Origin: an uncultured Eubacteriales bacterium
GTDB lineage: Bacteria; Bacillota; Clostridia; Lachnospirales; Lachnospiraceae
NCBI GenBank assembly: GCA_900542465.1
Contig: UQNS01000008.1
Coordinates: 1-64,000, forward strand
DNA length: 64,000 bases
Direction: 5' to 3'
Shown here: piece by piece, positions 1 to 7,827 of the stretch
Layout of the letters: every line of letters begins with the position of its first letter
Numbering within the stretch: position 1 is the first letter of the stretch
The notes under the pieces: generated by a model
What the model was told of the DNA's origin: nothing
Database searches by the model: none
The model's input: only the letters and a program-made list of their open reading frames with translations
Position numbers and translations under genes: made by a program

Positions 1-2
1 GT

Positions 3-311
3 TTGTTATTCAACAAACGTAACTCCATATTTTTTAAATTTTATCACTTTGTGATAAAAACTATTGACAACTACAATCCGGACTGGACTGAGGAATATGT
101 ATATATATTAAAAGATAAGTCACATGTATTTGAAATGGGCTTCACTATGATTTTAACTTGTTTATTTACATTGAGAAATGAAGGCTTAATACCTAAGCTT
201 CCTGATGATTGGGTGGGTTATATCAGATCAAGGTATCAAAATATAAGAATCGATATTATTCTAGGGGAAAAAGGTTTACAATATGAAGATATAGACATAT
301 GTAAATATTGA
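3..311 (+). CDS. Hypothetical protein, probably 5'-truncated by window edge
   Basis: The reading frame is open to the left edge, and the first available start is a TTG with no visible ribosome binding site. The gene therefore probably begins upstream and only its last ~102 codons are seen. I recognise no family. The visible part is rich in aromatic residues (Trp, Tyr, Phe), has no obvious signal peptide, and has one hydrophobic stretch around residues 45-55. It ends 15 bases before the next unknown gene, so the two are probably co-transcribed. Base composition is markedly AT-rich compared with the ribosomal genes further right, which suggests accessory DNA. Confidence 0.5.
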   Translation: MLFNKRNSIFFKFYHFVIKTIDNYNPDWTEEYVYILKDKSHVFEMGFTMILTCLFTLRNEGLIPKLPDDWVGYIRSRYQNIRIDIILGEKGLQYEDIDICKY

Positions 312-326
312 TTAAAGAGGGTAAAT

Positions 327-1178
327 ATGGACGTATTTAAAACAAGACCATATATAATGGAAAAGATTCCTATAAGCCGAGATAATTTTGAAAAATACAC
401 AAAAAATCAAGAGAATTATATTTTAAAGAAACAACACTTTGCGATATGTCCGGAATGTGATAATCCGATAATGTTGGTTAATTTATATAAAGATAGTAAG
501 GAAGAAAACGTAAGAATAGTCAAGCCATATGGAAGGCACTATCCGCACGATATAGAGAAATTAACCAACTACAATCATGAAAATTACTTAAATTGTCCAT
601 ATTCAAATCCTAGCGATCATAGGCGAATAACTGTAAGGGATCTTAATAATAGAACTGGCAATGCAATATTACAAAGTCTTATAGAGAATTATGATAAGAT
701 AATATTTTTATTATCAATAAATATAGGAATATTCATCAGTAACAGTTTTGCGAAACAACTTTTAATTAACTTTATAGCTGAAGAAAAGTGGAGGTATTAT
801 TCAACAAACTATTCTAATTTGCCTTTTGTATTACTTAATGGAGATGTTGCCTTTTCTATATTCAATAGATATATAAGAAAAGACAGTGAATTATTAGAAG
901 TGCTAAAAGTATATCCAAATATTGAATTAAAGAAAGGAAAGAATGGATTCCAAATATTAGAAAAAGCAAAAAAATATGAAAGGCTAAATGCCAGATTGGT
1001 TAATATTAGAACGGAAGTAAATAATAATAATAAATTATATCAACTAGCAGATTTTATCGTTTATTATGAAGGAAGAGATATTTACAACAAGACATTAAGC
1101 CTAGATGATAAAAGCTTAGAAATAAGCTTTAAGAGAAATACTGAATTATTAGATATGGCAAAAGAGCTACTGAAATAA
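327..1178 (+). CDS. Hypothetical protein with possible zinc-binding N-terminus
   Basis: This is a 283-residue protein of no family I can name. It starts at an ATG preceded by a GAGGG ribosome binding site. The N-terminal third carries Cys41-x2-Cys44 (context ICPECDNP), then His71, His74 and Cys90 (context LNCPYSNP). That arrangement could hold one zinc ion, as in short treble-clef or ribbon modules. The remainder is mixed helical sequence rich in Lys, Asn and Ile, without signal peptide or clear membrane segment. It lies 15 bases after another unknown gene and before a terminator. The composition is AT-rich and asparagine-rich, typical of acquired DNA in such genomes. Function is unknown. Confidence 0.7.
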   Translation: MDVFKTRPYIMEKIPISRDNFEKYTKNQENYILKKQHFAICPECDNPIMLVNLYKDSKEENVRIVKPYGRHYPHDIEKLTNYNHENYLNCPYSNPSDHRRITVRDLNNRTGNAILQSLIENYDKIIFLLSINIGIFISNSFAKQLLINFIAEEKWRYYSTNYSNLPFVLLNGDVAFSIFNRYIRKDSELLEVLKVYPNIELKKGKNGFQILEKAKKYERLNARLVNIRTEVNNNNKLYQLADFIVYYEGRDIYNKTLSLDDKSLEISFKRNTELLDMAKELLK

Positions 1179-1311
1179 ATATGAAGTAAAAAAAGACACT
1201 GTAAGTAGGCTTTCTTTACGTTTATTTTGCACTTAATAGTTTACTTAAGTGTTCAACTTGGAATTGCAATTTATGTTAATTATAGAATAGAGGAATTGAA
1301 GAATTGAATTT

Positions 1312-1341
1312 AAAAACATCTACGGGAGTAGGTGTTTTTTT
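1312..1341 (+). terminator. Intrinsic terminator after the hypothetical gene pair
   Basis: A 12-bp stem (1312-1323 with 1328-1339, one G-U pair) closes a GGGA tetraloop and runs into seven T. It lies in the 328-base gap between the unknown gene ending at 1178 and the surface protein. The rest of the gap holds a small AT-rich inverted repeat near 1231-1252 and the surface-protein promoter; nothing else is recognisable. Confidence 0.75.
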
Positions 1342-1424
1342 ACAAATTTCCATCATTTGTTTTTTTTACAGGTGTAACATATGTATTGTAATCCTACATC
1401 AGATTTTTAAAAGACATACATAAC

Positions 1425-1452
1425 TTGATAGAACCTTTTTATATTATATGAT
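1425..1452 (+). promoter_or_regulatory. Putative sigma-A promoter of the surface-protein gene
   Basis: TTGATA and TATGAT are separated by 16 bases, about 55 bases before the GTG start. An alternative -10 (TATAAT at 1452-1457) would give a spacer of 21, which is less likely. Confidence 0.5.
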
Positions 1453-1506
1453 ATAATTAAAACAAATCATTTACATAGTTTTATAAGAAAGAAAGAAGGA
1501 GAGATT

Positions 1507-2199
1507 GTGAAGAAGATATATAAGCTTGATAATAAAATCCACAAAGGCTTCATATTATTTCTGACGCTATGCTTGGCAGTAATTAGTATTCTTCCTGTTT
1601 TAAGGAATAACGTTCAGGCGGCATCAGATAAATCTAATCTGATTACAAATACAAAAGTGGCTATCTCACAGGAAGGTTCAGATGTAATTGGAGAGAAACA
1701 ATTGAATCCTGAAAAGGACATAACTGTCAAGCTAAGTTTCACTTTCCCCATTTTGAAGAATGGTAATATCCCTATCTACAAAGAGGAAGATCATAATTTT
1801 AACGAAGATAAACAGGTAGATGAAGGAGACGAGGCAACGATAGCATTAGGGGAAAATATCCGTTATAAGGGCACAGCTAAAAATATTCCTATTTATCAAA
1901 CAAAGACCGGCCAGATTGTGGGATATATGGATATTGTTTATAACGATGAAAAGGCCACATCTACTGCAAAGGTACATTTCATGAGCAAGGTAGATGATCC
2001 TAATGGTAAGTTTGACTACGAGCCTGAGCAATTGACAAATGTAACTGTATATTTTCAGGGAAACTTTGAAGCTACAAAGAAAGAGGGAGCCAACCCTCCA
2101 GGAAAGGATGATTATTTGGTCATCTTAGATAAGAGCTATCCTCTTCCAAGCAAGGAAGCAGTTGAGAAGGTCGACTTGAAAAAAACGGAGAGCAGATAG
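1507..2199 (+). CDS. Cell-wall-anchored surface protein, N-terminal fragment (frameshifted)
   Basis: This is the amino-terminal part of a large secreted adhesin-like protein. The chosen start is GTG at 1507, with AAGAAGGAGAG just upstream. Residues 1-39 form a signal peptide: basic start, hydrophobic core (FILFLTLCLAVISILPVL) and probable cleavage after VQAA. The rest is a beta-rich extracellular domain. The frame stops at 2197-2199 soon after a run of seven A (2179-2185). Reading with one more A continues without a gap into the next frame as KKNGEQIDLDVVEW, giving a single protein of 1,280 residues. This fragment alone would be secreted but not anchored. The break may be phase variation, slippage during expression, true decay or a base-calling error. 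Confidence 0.8.
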   Translation: MKKIYKLDNKIHKGFILFLTLCLAVISILPVLRNNVQAASDKSNLITNTKVAISQEGSDVIGEKQLNPEKDITVKLSFTFPILKNGNIPIYKEEDHNFNEDKQVDEGDEATIALGENIRYKGTAKNIPIYQTKTGQIVGYMDIVYNDEKATSTAKVHFMSKVDDPNGKFDYEPEQLTNVTVYFQGNFEATKKEGANPPGKDDYLVILDKSYPLPSKEAVEKVDLKKTESR

Positions 2200-2201
2200 A
2201 T

Positions 2202-5200
2202 TTGGATGTTGTCGAATGGAAGATTGAGGCTACACGTAAATTGGACGGAAAAGCGGCATCTTTGAAGGACTTTGTAATTAAGGATGACATTAGCAAAGTT
2301 GGGGAAATACTCCCTAATTCATTTACGGTAAATGGTGTGGCTGTGGCAGACAAAGAAATATATGATGCCAAAAATAAAACTATTCACTATAAATTTTCAA
2401 ATACGGATGGTATAGGTGGAATCATAAAATTCAAAACTAAAATTGACTGGCAGGGAGAAACTTCCAAGAAACTAAAGAATAAGGCTATCCTTACAACACC
2501 AGATGATAAGACCGTTGAAAAGGAAGTTGAAGTTCCTGTGGGATCTTTACCTGACATTAGTAAATCATACAGTGGTGCTAAATTAGATATGGATACTAAT
2601 GAGAAATCTCTTCTCTGGACTATAAAAGTTGGAAAAGGGACAATTAACTATGGTCCGGCGTGGGTTGGAGATATTTTAAGTACCTCAGACGAAAATCTTG
2701 AAGCACCGAAACGTATTGAGATTAAAGTTGAAAAACTAGGTGCAGATGGAAAATGGTCTTTGGTAGAGTGTGGTGAAGCTACAACTGGAGATGACAGACC
2801 AAAATATCCTTCGGAAGATGAAAAGTGTCCTACTATACCAGATAAATATAAGGAAAAAGAAATTTATCATTTCGGAGAGGGATTCCAAGAACCAAATAAA
2901 GCTATACCAGAAGACCCATTTAAAATACTGAAAAGCTACTGGTTTTTCCTTCCAAAACTCGATACAGAATACAAAATAGAAGTAAAGCAAGTATTTGATA
3001 AGAAAGCAAATATTCTACCGGGAACGGTGCAAAATAATGCGGAAGTAAATGTGTGTAATGGTGGAGTTACCCCTATTAAACCACCGATTTATACTGGTGC
3101 GGCAACCATTGTAAAGAAAGCCGAAAAGACACAGGATGACAGTCTTAGGCAGGGTAAATTACCTTGGGATATAACGGTTAATTTAAGTGGTGTTTTCCCT
3201 GCAGATCCACAATTCGCTTATGAAATCTTTTATTATGGAAAGGAATCAGATTTCAATGCTCAAAAGGACAAATTAGTAATAGATGAAGAACTGCCTGAAG
3301 GAACTTTTGATAAGTTACTTAAAGAAGAAACGGTTAATTTCAATGTTGCTTATGTAGATGGTAGCCTGGAATCATCCCCTTCTAATCCTAATCCGGTAAA
3401 GGTGAAACAGATTTTGCCTATAAAATACAATGATACTCAAGTAGGTGAAGTCGTGCAAATAGAAGGATTTAATCAACCGGCGGAATACAACTTTTCATTA
3501 AAGACTCAAATGCAGAATTTGTTAGGCATAGTATCAGTAGATGGAAATATAAATCTTAAGGATATACCTAATCATGTGTCATTCGTATCTGGAAAGGGCG
3601 AAACTTTGAAGCTGTTAAAGGCTAACGCCTACTACAGTTTCAAGGGCGATATGTTTGATAAAATCGCATTGGAATACGATACAGATTTAAACAATATGAA
3701 ATCTGTGAGTAAGGACAATAATAGCTCATTTTGGAGTGAACAAGATAATGTGAATGATTCCAGAGTGTTTAATCATAAGGATAGAACGGCTTATTTCCGT
3801 ATTGATGTAAATCCTTACGGATTGGATATACCTCAGTACAAAAAAGATCTTAAGCTTAAGACGGATATAACAAAGCTTTCCGATAGTTTATCAGTAACGG
3901 ATAAATTGCCGGCCAATTGGAAACTGGTGCCTATTGACGAGTCTGGTGCTATGTTCACGATGTATAAAGCTAAACCGGGCACTATATATTGGACCGACTA
4001 CAGCATTATCGTCGGAGGGGCTAATTTCTTTTCTGAAATCCAGGAACCATCGGCTACTTCCCGTATGTCGACAGAAGAAATTAATAATGTTGTAAAATTC
4101 AACGAAGATAAACTCCGATGGGATTTTAAGAAACCTAGTGGAGACACATATATGATTATAATAAAAGCTCAACTTGATGAAAATGTTTACAGGGAATTAG
4201 TTAAAAATGGAAAACAGAGTGATGACGGTGCTTCATATACCAATAATAGCAATATGGTGGTGGATCAAAATTTAAAACTTTCTGCCGGAAAGGAAGTAAA
4301 GGTCATTCCTACAATATTAAGCAAGGAGAAACCTAATTGGATTTTGGGGAGCTCTCCTGAGGAACCGATTCTTGATTGGACCATATTCTACAGACCTATG
4401 GACGTACCAGGCATTCAGAATCCTACTTTGGTAGATGAGCTTGATGAAAATCTAGAAGTTCCTGTGGGCAAAGACGGAAATCCTGATTTATCACTTATTC
4501 ATGTGCAACGTTCCAACGAGTTGAAGGGGGATGGAACCTACGATAATTACAAAGATGTGCCGGTTGGTACAAAAGTAGGTAAAAATCAGGTGGGAATTTT
4601 ATATAAACCTGATGATCATCAATTGATATTTACTCTTCCAAAAGATACAGAGGGTGTTGAACCTTATTCCTATAAGATAGTATACAGGACCTTACTGCAA
4701 CCCTTGAATCCTAATGTAGACATCATTCACAATAAGGTTAAGCTTAAGGCAAAGAATGTTAAGCCGGGAGCCGAAGGTAGTGTGGAAGAATCACTGGAAA
4801 ATAACAAGGCTTGGGCTGATTTAAAGAAATTTCCATTCTTCGTGTTTAAAAAGGTTAGCGCAAAGGATGGAAAACAGCTTCCTGGAGCTACTTTTGAATT
4901 CCTAAGAGATGGTAACGTAGTAGTAACTAAAACGTCTAATGCAAGTGGTAAAATCTATCTTATCAATCCTAAGGATGGAACATATACGATGCGTGAAACA
5001 TCAGCCCCGAAGAATTTTTTACCGTGTGAAGATATACTATTCAAAATTGAAAATGGCAAATTGACGGTAGTAGGAGATATATACGCGAAAATAAATGGCG
5101 AAGGTACTTTGGGTAATCCAGTGCTAATTGTCGATAAAGAGAAACCGGAAAATCCTGATAAACCAGAACCAAAGGACCCTGATAAGCCAACACCGAATGG

Positions 5201-5348
5201 GCATAAGAAGCATAAAAAAATAAATAAGGCTGAAAAAAATGCACCGGAAACGGGTGACAATTTAGGTGGAATGGCAATGGGTACTCTTCTTATAATATCG
5301 ACAGGTGCGTTGTTGCTTATTATAAAGAAGAAAGCATTGAATAAGTAG
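2202..5348 (+). CDS. Cell-wall-anchored surface protein, main part with SpaA-like domain and sorting signal
   Basis: This frame continues the protein begun at 1507. The TTG at 2202 has no credible ribosome binding site, so it is unlikely to be a separate gene. It encodes roughly 870 residues of repeated beta-rich modules of the adhesin or isopeptide type. Next comes a SpaA/Cna-B-like domain (about residues 876-965), with the lysine in FVFKKVSAKDGK and the glutamate in YTMRETSAPKN expected for an internal isopeptide bond. A Pro/Asp/Lys-rich wall-spanning linker follows, then the sortase motif APETG (residues 1014-1018), a hydrophobic segment and a basic tail. APETG lacks the usual leading Leu, so a sortase with relaxed or different specificity may anchor it. 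Likely role: surface adhesin or pilin-like stalk. A strong terminator follows. Confidence 0.85.
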   Translation: MDVVEWKIEATRKLDGKAASLKDFVIKDDISKVGEILPNSFTVNGVAVADKEIYDAKNKTIHYKFSNTDGIGGIIKFKTKIDWQGETSKKLKNKAILTTPDDKTVEKEVEVPVGSLPDISKSYSGAKLDMDTNEKSLLWTIKVGKGTINYGPAWVGDILSTSDENLEAPKRIEIKVEKLGADGKWSLVECGEATTGDDRPKYPSEDEKCPTIPDKYKEKEIYHFGEGFQEPNKAIPEDPFKILKSYWFFLPKLDTEYKIEVKQVFDKKANILPGTVQNNAEVNVCNGGVTPIKPPIYTGAATIVKKAEKTQDDSLRQGKLPWDITVNLSGVFPADPQFAYEIFYYGKESDFNAQKDKLVIDEELPEGTFDKLLKEETVNFNVAYVDGSLESSPSNPNPVKVKQILPIKYNDTQVGEVVQIEGFNQPAEYNFSLKTQMQNLLGIVSVDGNINLKDIPNHVSFVSGKGETLKLLKANAYYSFKGDMFDKIALEYDTDLNNMKSVSKDNNSSFWSEQDNVNDSRVFNHKDRTAYFRIDVNPYGLDIPQYKKDLKLKTDITKLSDSLSVTDKLPANWKLVPIDESGAMFTMYKAKPGTIYWTDYSIIVGGANFFSEIQEPSATSRMSTEEINNVVKFNEDKLRWDFKKPSGDTYMIIIKAQLDENVYRELVKNGKQSDDGASYTNNSNMVVDQNLKLSAGKEVKVIPTILSKEKPNWILGSSPEEPILDWTIFYRPMDVPGIQNPTLVDELDENLEVPVGKDGNPDLSLIHVQRSNELKGDGTYDNYKDVPVGTKVGKNQVGILYKPDDHQLIFTLPKDTEGVEPYSYKIVYRTLLQPLNPNVDIIHNKVKLKAKNVKPGAEGSVEESLENNKAWADLKKFPFFVFKKVSAKDGKQLPGATFEFLRDGNVVVTKTSNASGKIYLINPKDGTYTMRETSAPKNFLPCEDILFKIENGKLTVVGDIYAKINGEGTLGNPVLIVDKEKPENPDKPEPKDPDKPTPNGHKKHKKINKAEKNAPETGDNLGGMAMGTLLIISTGALLLIIKKKALNK

Positions 5349-5381
5349 TTTTCTTAAAGAAGATAGTTAAAAAATAGTTTT

Positions 5382-5433
5382 AAAGACAAGAAACGGATTG
5401 TATTAAAAAAAATACAATCCGTTTCTTGTCTTT
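5382..5433 (+). terminator. Long perfect-stem terminator after the surface protein
   Basis: The perfect 23-bp stem pairs 5382-5404 with 5411-5433, closing a loop of six A. The arms begin and end with A-rich and T-rich tracts, so it could terminate from either side. Its right arm contains the -35 element of the ribosomal promoter. Confidence 0.85.
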
Positions 5434-5454
5434 ATATATGTATTAATGTATACT
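5426..5454 (+). promoter_or_regulatory. Putative sigma-A promoter of the S10 ribosomal operon
   Basis: TTGTCT (5426-5431) and TATACT (5449-5454) are exactly 17 bases apart. The -35 box lies inside the right arm of the upstream terminator. Initiation near 5461 would give an untranslated leader of about 240 bases before rpsJ. Confidence 0.7.
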
Positions 5455-5460
5455 ACAAAG

Positions 5461-5702
5461 GCTGTGACATTGATAGCTGTGAAGCGTGAGGTTGCTTCAT
5501 TACTCTGGGTACTATGAGTTATGAAGGTTTTCCGTGGAGCGAATGTCAATTAACCGACGACAAGTCACTGTACCGAGAATCTGTAAAATATCAGAAATAC
5601 CCGTGGGTTTTGAGATGATCAATCGCGAAACACGTGGGAGTGTGTACAGTCACCGCTTGTCGTACTTCATTTTTAAAGTGCGAATAGGAGGCGACTTTTT
5701 TT
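5461..5702 (+). ncRNA. Structured 5' leader of the S10 operon (candidate r-protein autoregulatory leader)
   Basis: The ~240-base leader has a small hairpin (5481-5485 with 5494-5498) and a long-range helix pairing 5557-5573 with 5644-5663. The helix has eight continuous pairs, a three-base bulge, then nine positions with one mismatch, and it encloses about 70 bases of internal sequence. The rpsJ ribosome binding site (AGGAGG, 5687-5692) lies just downstream. L4-responsive leaders precede S10 operons in other bacteria. I did not recognise the exact consensus here, so the ligand is inference. Confidence 0.55.
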
Positions 5703-6017
5703 ATGGCAAAACAAGTTATTAGAATCACATTGAAGGCTTATGATCATCAGCTTATTGATCAGTCAGCCAAGAAGATCATCGAAACAGCTAAGAAGTCTGG
5801 TTCAGAGGTGAGCGGTCCTGTACCTCTTCCTACAAAGAAGGAAGTTATCACGATCCTCAGAGCTGTACATAAGTACAAAGACTCAAGAGAGCAGTTCGAG
5901 CAGAGAACACATAAGAGACTTATCGATGTTCTTGCACCATCACAGAAAACAGTAGATGCGCTCTCAAAGCTTGAGATGCCTGCAGGTGTAGACATCAACC
6001 TCAAGTTGATGAAATAA
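5703..6017 (+). CDS. rpsJ: 30S ribosomal protein S10
   Basis: S10 (104 residues, full length) sits in the head of the small subunit and also serves as NusE in transcription antitermination. The sequence is typical throughout: start MAKQVIRITLKAYDHQLID, the central GPVPLPTKKE loop that reaches into the head, and THKRLIDVLAPS near the end. An AGGAGG site lies ten bases before the ATG. It is the first gene of the S10-spc-alpha cluster, downstream of a long structured leader. The usual str operon (rpsL, rpsG, fusA, tuf) is not directly upstream; a surface-protein gene is there instead. Confidence 0.97.
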   Translation: MAKQVIRITLKAYDHQLIDQSAKKIIETAKKSGSEVSGPVPLPTKKEVITILRAVHKYKDSREQFEQRTHKRLIDVLAPSQKTVDALSKLEMPAGVDINLKLMK

Positions 6018-6054
6018 TCACCGAGTGGGAAACTTACGATGCTAACCTTCCTAT

Positions 6055-6090
6055 GAAAGAAACCGACGGGGAATATCCTGTGTTTCTTTC
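6055..6090 (+). promoter_or_regulatory. Hairpin in the S10-L3 spacer
   Basis: A 9-bp perfect stem (6055-6063 with 6082-6090) lies in the 112-base gap between rpsJ and rplC. There is no T-tract, so it is not a normal terminator. It may be an mRNA processing or regulatory element. Confidence 0.4.
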
Positions 6091-6129
6091 CTCTGGTTGG
6101 ATATAAATTAATTTTTTATGGAGGAAATC

Positions 6130-6765
6130 ATGAAGAAAGCGATTTTAGCTACAAAAGTCGGAATGACACAGATCTTCAATGAAGACGGCACACTGACTCC
6201 TGTAACTGTACTTCAGGCTGGGCCTTGTGTTGTAACACAAGTAAAGACGGTTGAGAACGACGGTTACAGCGCCGTACAGGTTGGTTTTATGGACACAACT
6301 GAAAAGCATGTGAACAAACCTGAAAAGGGTCACTTTGATAAGGCGGAAGTTTCTTACAAGAGATTTGTAAGAGAGTTCAAGCTTGATAATGCTGAGGAGT
6401 ACTCAGTTAAGGATGAGATCACTGTAGAGGCATTTGAAGCCGGAGATAAGATCGACGCAACAGCTATTTCAAAGGGTAAAGGATACCAGGGCGCGATCAA
6501 GAGACATGGACAGTCAAGAGGTCCTATGGGTCATGGTTCTAAGTTCCACAGACACCAGGGTTCAAACGGCGCTGCAACTACACCGGGACGCGTTCCTAAG
6601 GGTAAGGGCATGCCAGGTCACATGGGTAATGTTAAGAAAACTGTTCAGAACCTTGAGATCATTAAGATCGATGCAGAGAATAATCTTCTTCTCGTTAAGG
6701 GTTCAGTACCAGGACCTAAGAAAACTTTGGTAACTATTAAAGAATCAGTTAAGACGAAGAACTGA
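6130..6765 (+). CDS. rplC: 50S ribosomal protein L3
   Basis: L3 binds near the 3' end of 23S rRNA and helps shape the peptidyl-transferase centre. The start is placed at 6130 (MKKAILATKVGMTQIF). The in-frame ATG at 6118 overlaps the GGAGGA ribosome binding site and is therefore part of the signal, not the start. The product is 211 residues, normal for bacterial L3. The conserved central loop includes GHGSKFHRHQGSNG and GKGMPGHMG, the tip that approaches the catalytic centre. It is preceded by a 112-base gap with a hairpin, and rplD follows after 27 bases. Confidence 0.97.
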   Translation: MKKAILATKVGMTQIFNEDGTLTPVTVLQAGPCVVTQVKTVENDGYSAVQVGFMDTTEKHVNKPEKGHFDKAEVSYKRFVREFKLDNAEEYSVKDEITVEAFEAGDKIDATAISKGKGYQGAIKRHGQSRGPMGHGSKFHRHQGSNGAATTPGRVPKGKGMPGHMGNVKKTVQNLEIIKIDAENNLLLVKGSVPGPKKTLVTIKESVKTKN

Positions 6766-6792
6766 TAATAAAGGAAAGGAGGATCTTAGATT

Positions 6793-7413
6793 ATGGCTAA
6801 CGTATCTGTTTATAATATGGAAGGAAGCGCAGTTGGTTCCGTAGAATTAAGCGATATTGTATTTGGCGCAGAGATCAAGGAACAGCTCGTTCATCAGGCA
6901 GTTGTTACATACCTTGCTAATCAGCGTCAGGGAACACAGAGTGCTTTGACTCGTTCTGAGGTATCCGGCGGCGGAAGAAAACCTTGGAGACAGAAAGGCA
7001 CAGGACACGCAAGACAGGGCTCTATCAGAGCGCCACAGTGGACTGGCGGCGGTGTTGTATTCGCACCAAAGCCAAGAGATTATGACAAGAAAATGAACAA
7101 GAAAGAAAAGCGTGCCGCTCTTTTTTCAGTTCTTACAGATAAAGTAAATAACAATAACCTCATTGCTCTTAACGAGATCAAATTTGAGGAAGCTAAAACA
7201 AAGAGCTTTGTTAAAGTGTTAGATAACTTAAAGGTTGAAAAGGCGCTCGTGATCATTGATGAAAGCGATGCTAATGTGATTCTTTCAGGAAGAAACATTC
7301 CTTATGTTAAGGTCATTACAACTGATGCTATCAATACATACGATGTTCTCAAGTATGAGAAGCTCATCGCTACAGAGAAGGCTCTTAAGAAGATTGAGGA
7401 GGTATACGCATAA
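6793..7413 (+). CDS. rplD: 50S ribosomal protein L4
   Basis: L4 (206 residues) lines the peptide exit tunnel through its long loop and is the autoregulator of S10 operons in several bacteria. The loop is visible around residues 50-90, with RSEVSGGGRKPWRQKGTG followed by the ARQGSIRAPQ segment. AAAGGAGG precedes the ATG. The stop codon overlaps the rplW start by one base (TAATG), which implies translational coupling. It is a candidate ligand for the leader at 5461-5702, by analogy with known systems. Confidence 0.97.
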   Translation: MANVSVYNMEGSAVGSVELSDIVFGAEIKEQLVHQAVVTYLANQRQGTQSALTRSEVSGGGRKPWRQKGTGHARQGSIRAPQWTGGGVVFAPKPRDYDKKMNKKEKRAALFSVLTDKVNNNNLIALNEIKFEEAKTKSFVKVLDNLKVEKALVIIDESDANVILSGRNIPYVKVITTDAINTYDVLKYEKLIATEKALKKIEEVYA

Positions 7414-7712
7414 TGGCTAACGTTCAATACTATGATGTAATCCTCAAGCCTGTTATCACGGAGCAGTCCATGAGCGAGATGGCTGAGAAAAAATATACAT
7501 TTTATGTACATCCTGAAGCTAACAAGGTTATGATTAGAGAAGCTGTTGAAAAAATGTTCGACGGAGCTAAGGTTGAAAATGTTAAGACATTAAATCTTGC
7601 TGGCAAGGTAAAGAGAAGAGGCTTAAAGTTTGGTACAACTGCAAAGAGAAAAAAGGCTATTGTACAGCTTACAGCTGAAAGCAAAGATATCGAACTTTTC
7701 GAATCTTTATAA
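7413..7712 (+). CDS. rplW: 50S ribosomal protein L23
   Basis: L23 (99 residues) sits at the tunnel exit and is the docking site for trigger factor and the signal recognition particle. Typical features are the early YDVILKPVITEQSMS segment and the later KVKRRGLKFG loop. The ribosome binding site GAGGAGG lies within the end of rplD, and the genes overlap by one base. A 115-base gap follows before rplB. It contains only a weak 6-bp inverted repeat (7772-7777 with 7800-7805) and the rplB ribosome binding site. Confidence 0.97.
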   Translation: MANVQYYDVILKPVITEQSMSEMAEKKYTFYVHPEANKVMIREAVEKMFDGAKVENVKTLNLAGKVKRRGLKFGTTAKRKKAIVQLTAESKDIELFESL

Positions 7713-7827
7713 TTTAGATCGTTTTTAGAAGGACGCCCACAGAGAAGTTTGAGAATATTGCGGGCTGTCAGGCAGATGTAGAGAAAAAATAAATATTATA
7801 TCTGCTTATACTTGAAAGGAGACCTTA

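Noticed and set aside
4955..5277. Overlapping minus-strand reading frames opposite the surface protein's C-terminus
   Set aside because: They mirror the repeated Pro/Lys codons of the linker on the other strand; no start signals.
5461..5702. T-box or known metabolite riboswitch before rpsJ
   Set aside because: No T-box core sequence and no riboswitch consensus I know; an r-protein leader fits the position better.
5534..5722. 62-codon reading frame in the S10 leader
   Set aside because: It overlaps the structured leader and rpsJ start, has no ribosome binding site and no coding character.
7713..7827. Possible hairpin in the L23-L2 gap
   Set aside because: Only six base pairs with a 22-base loop; too weak to call.
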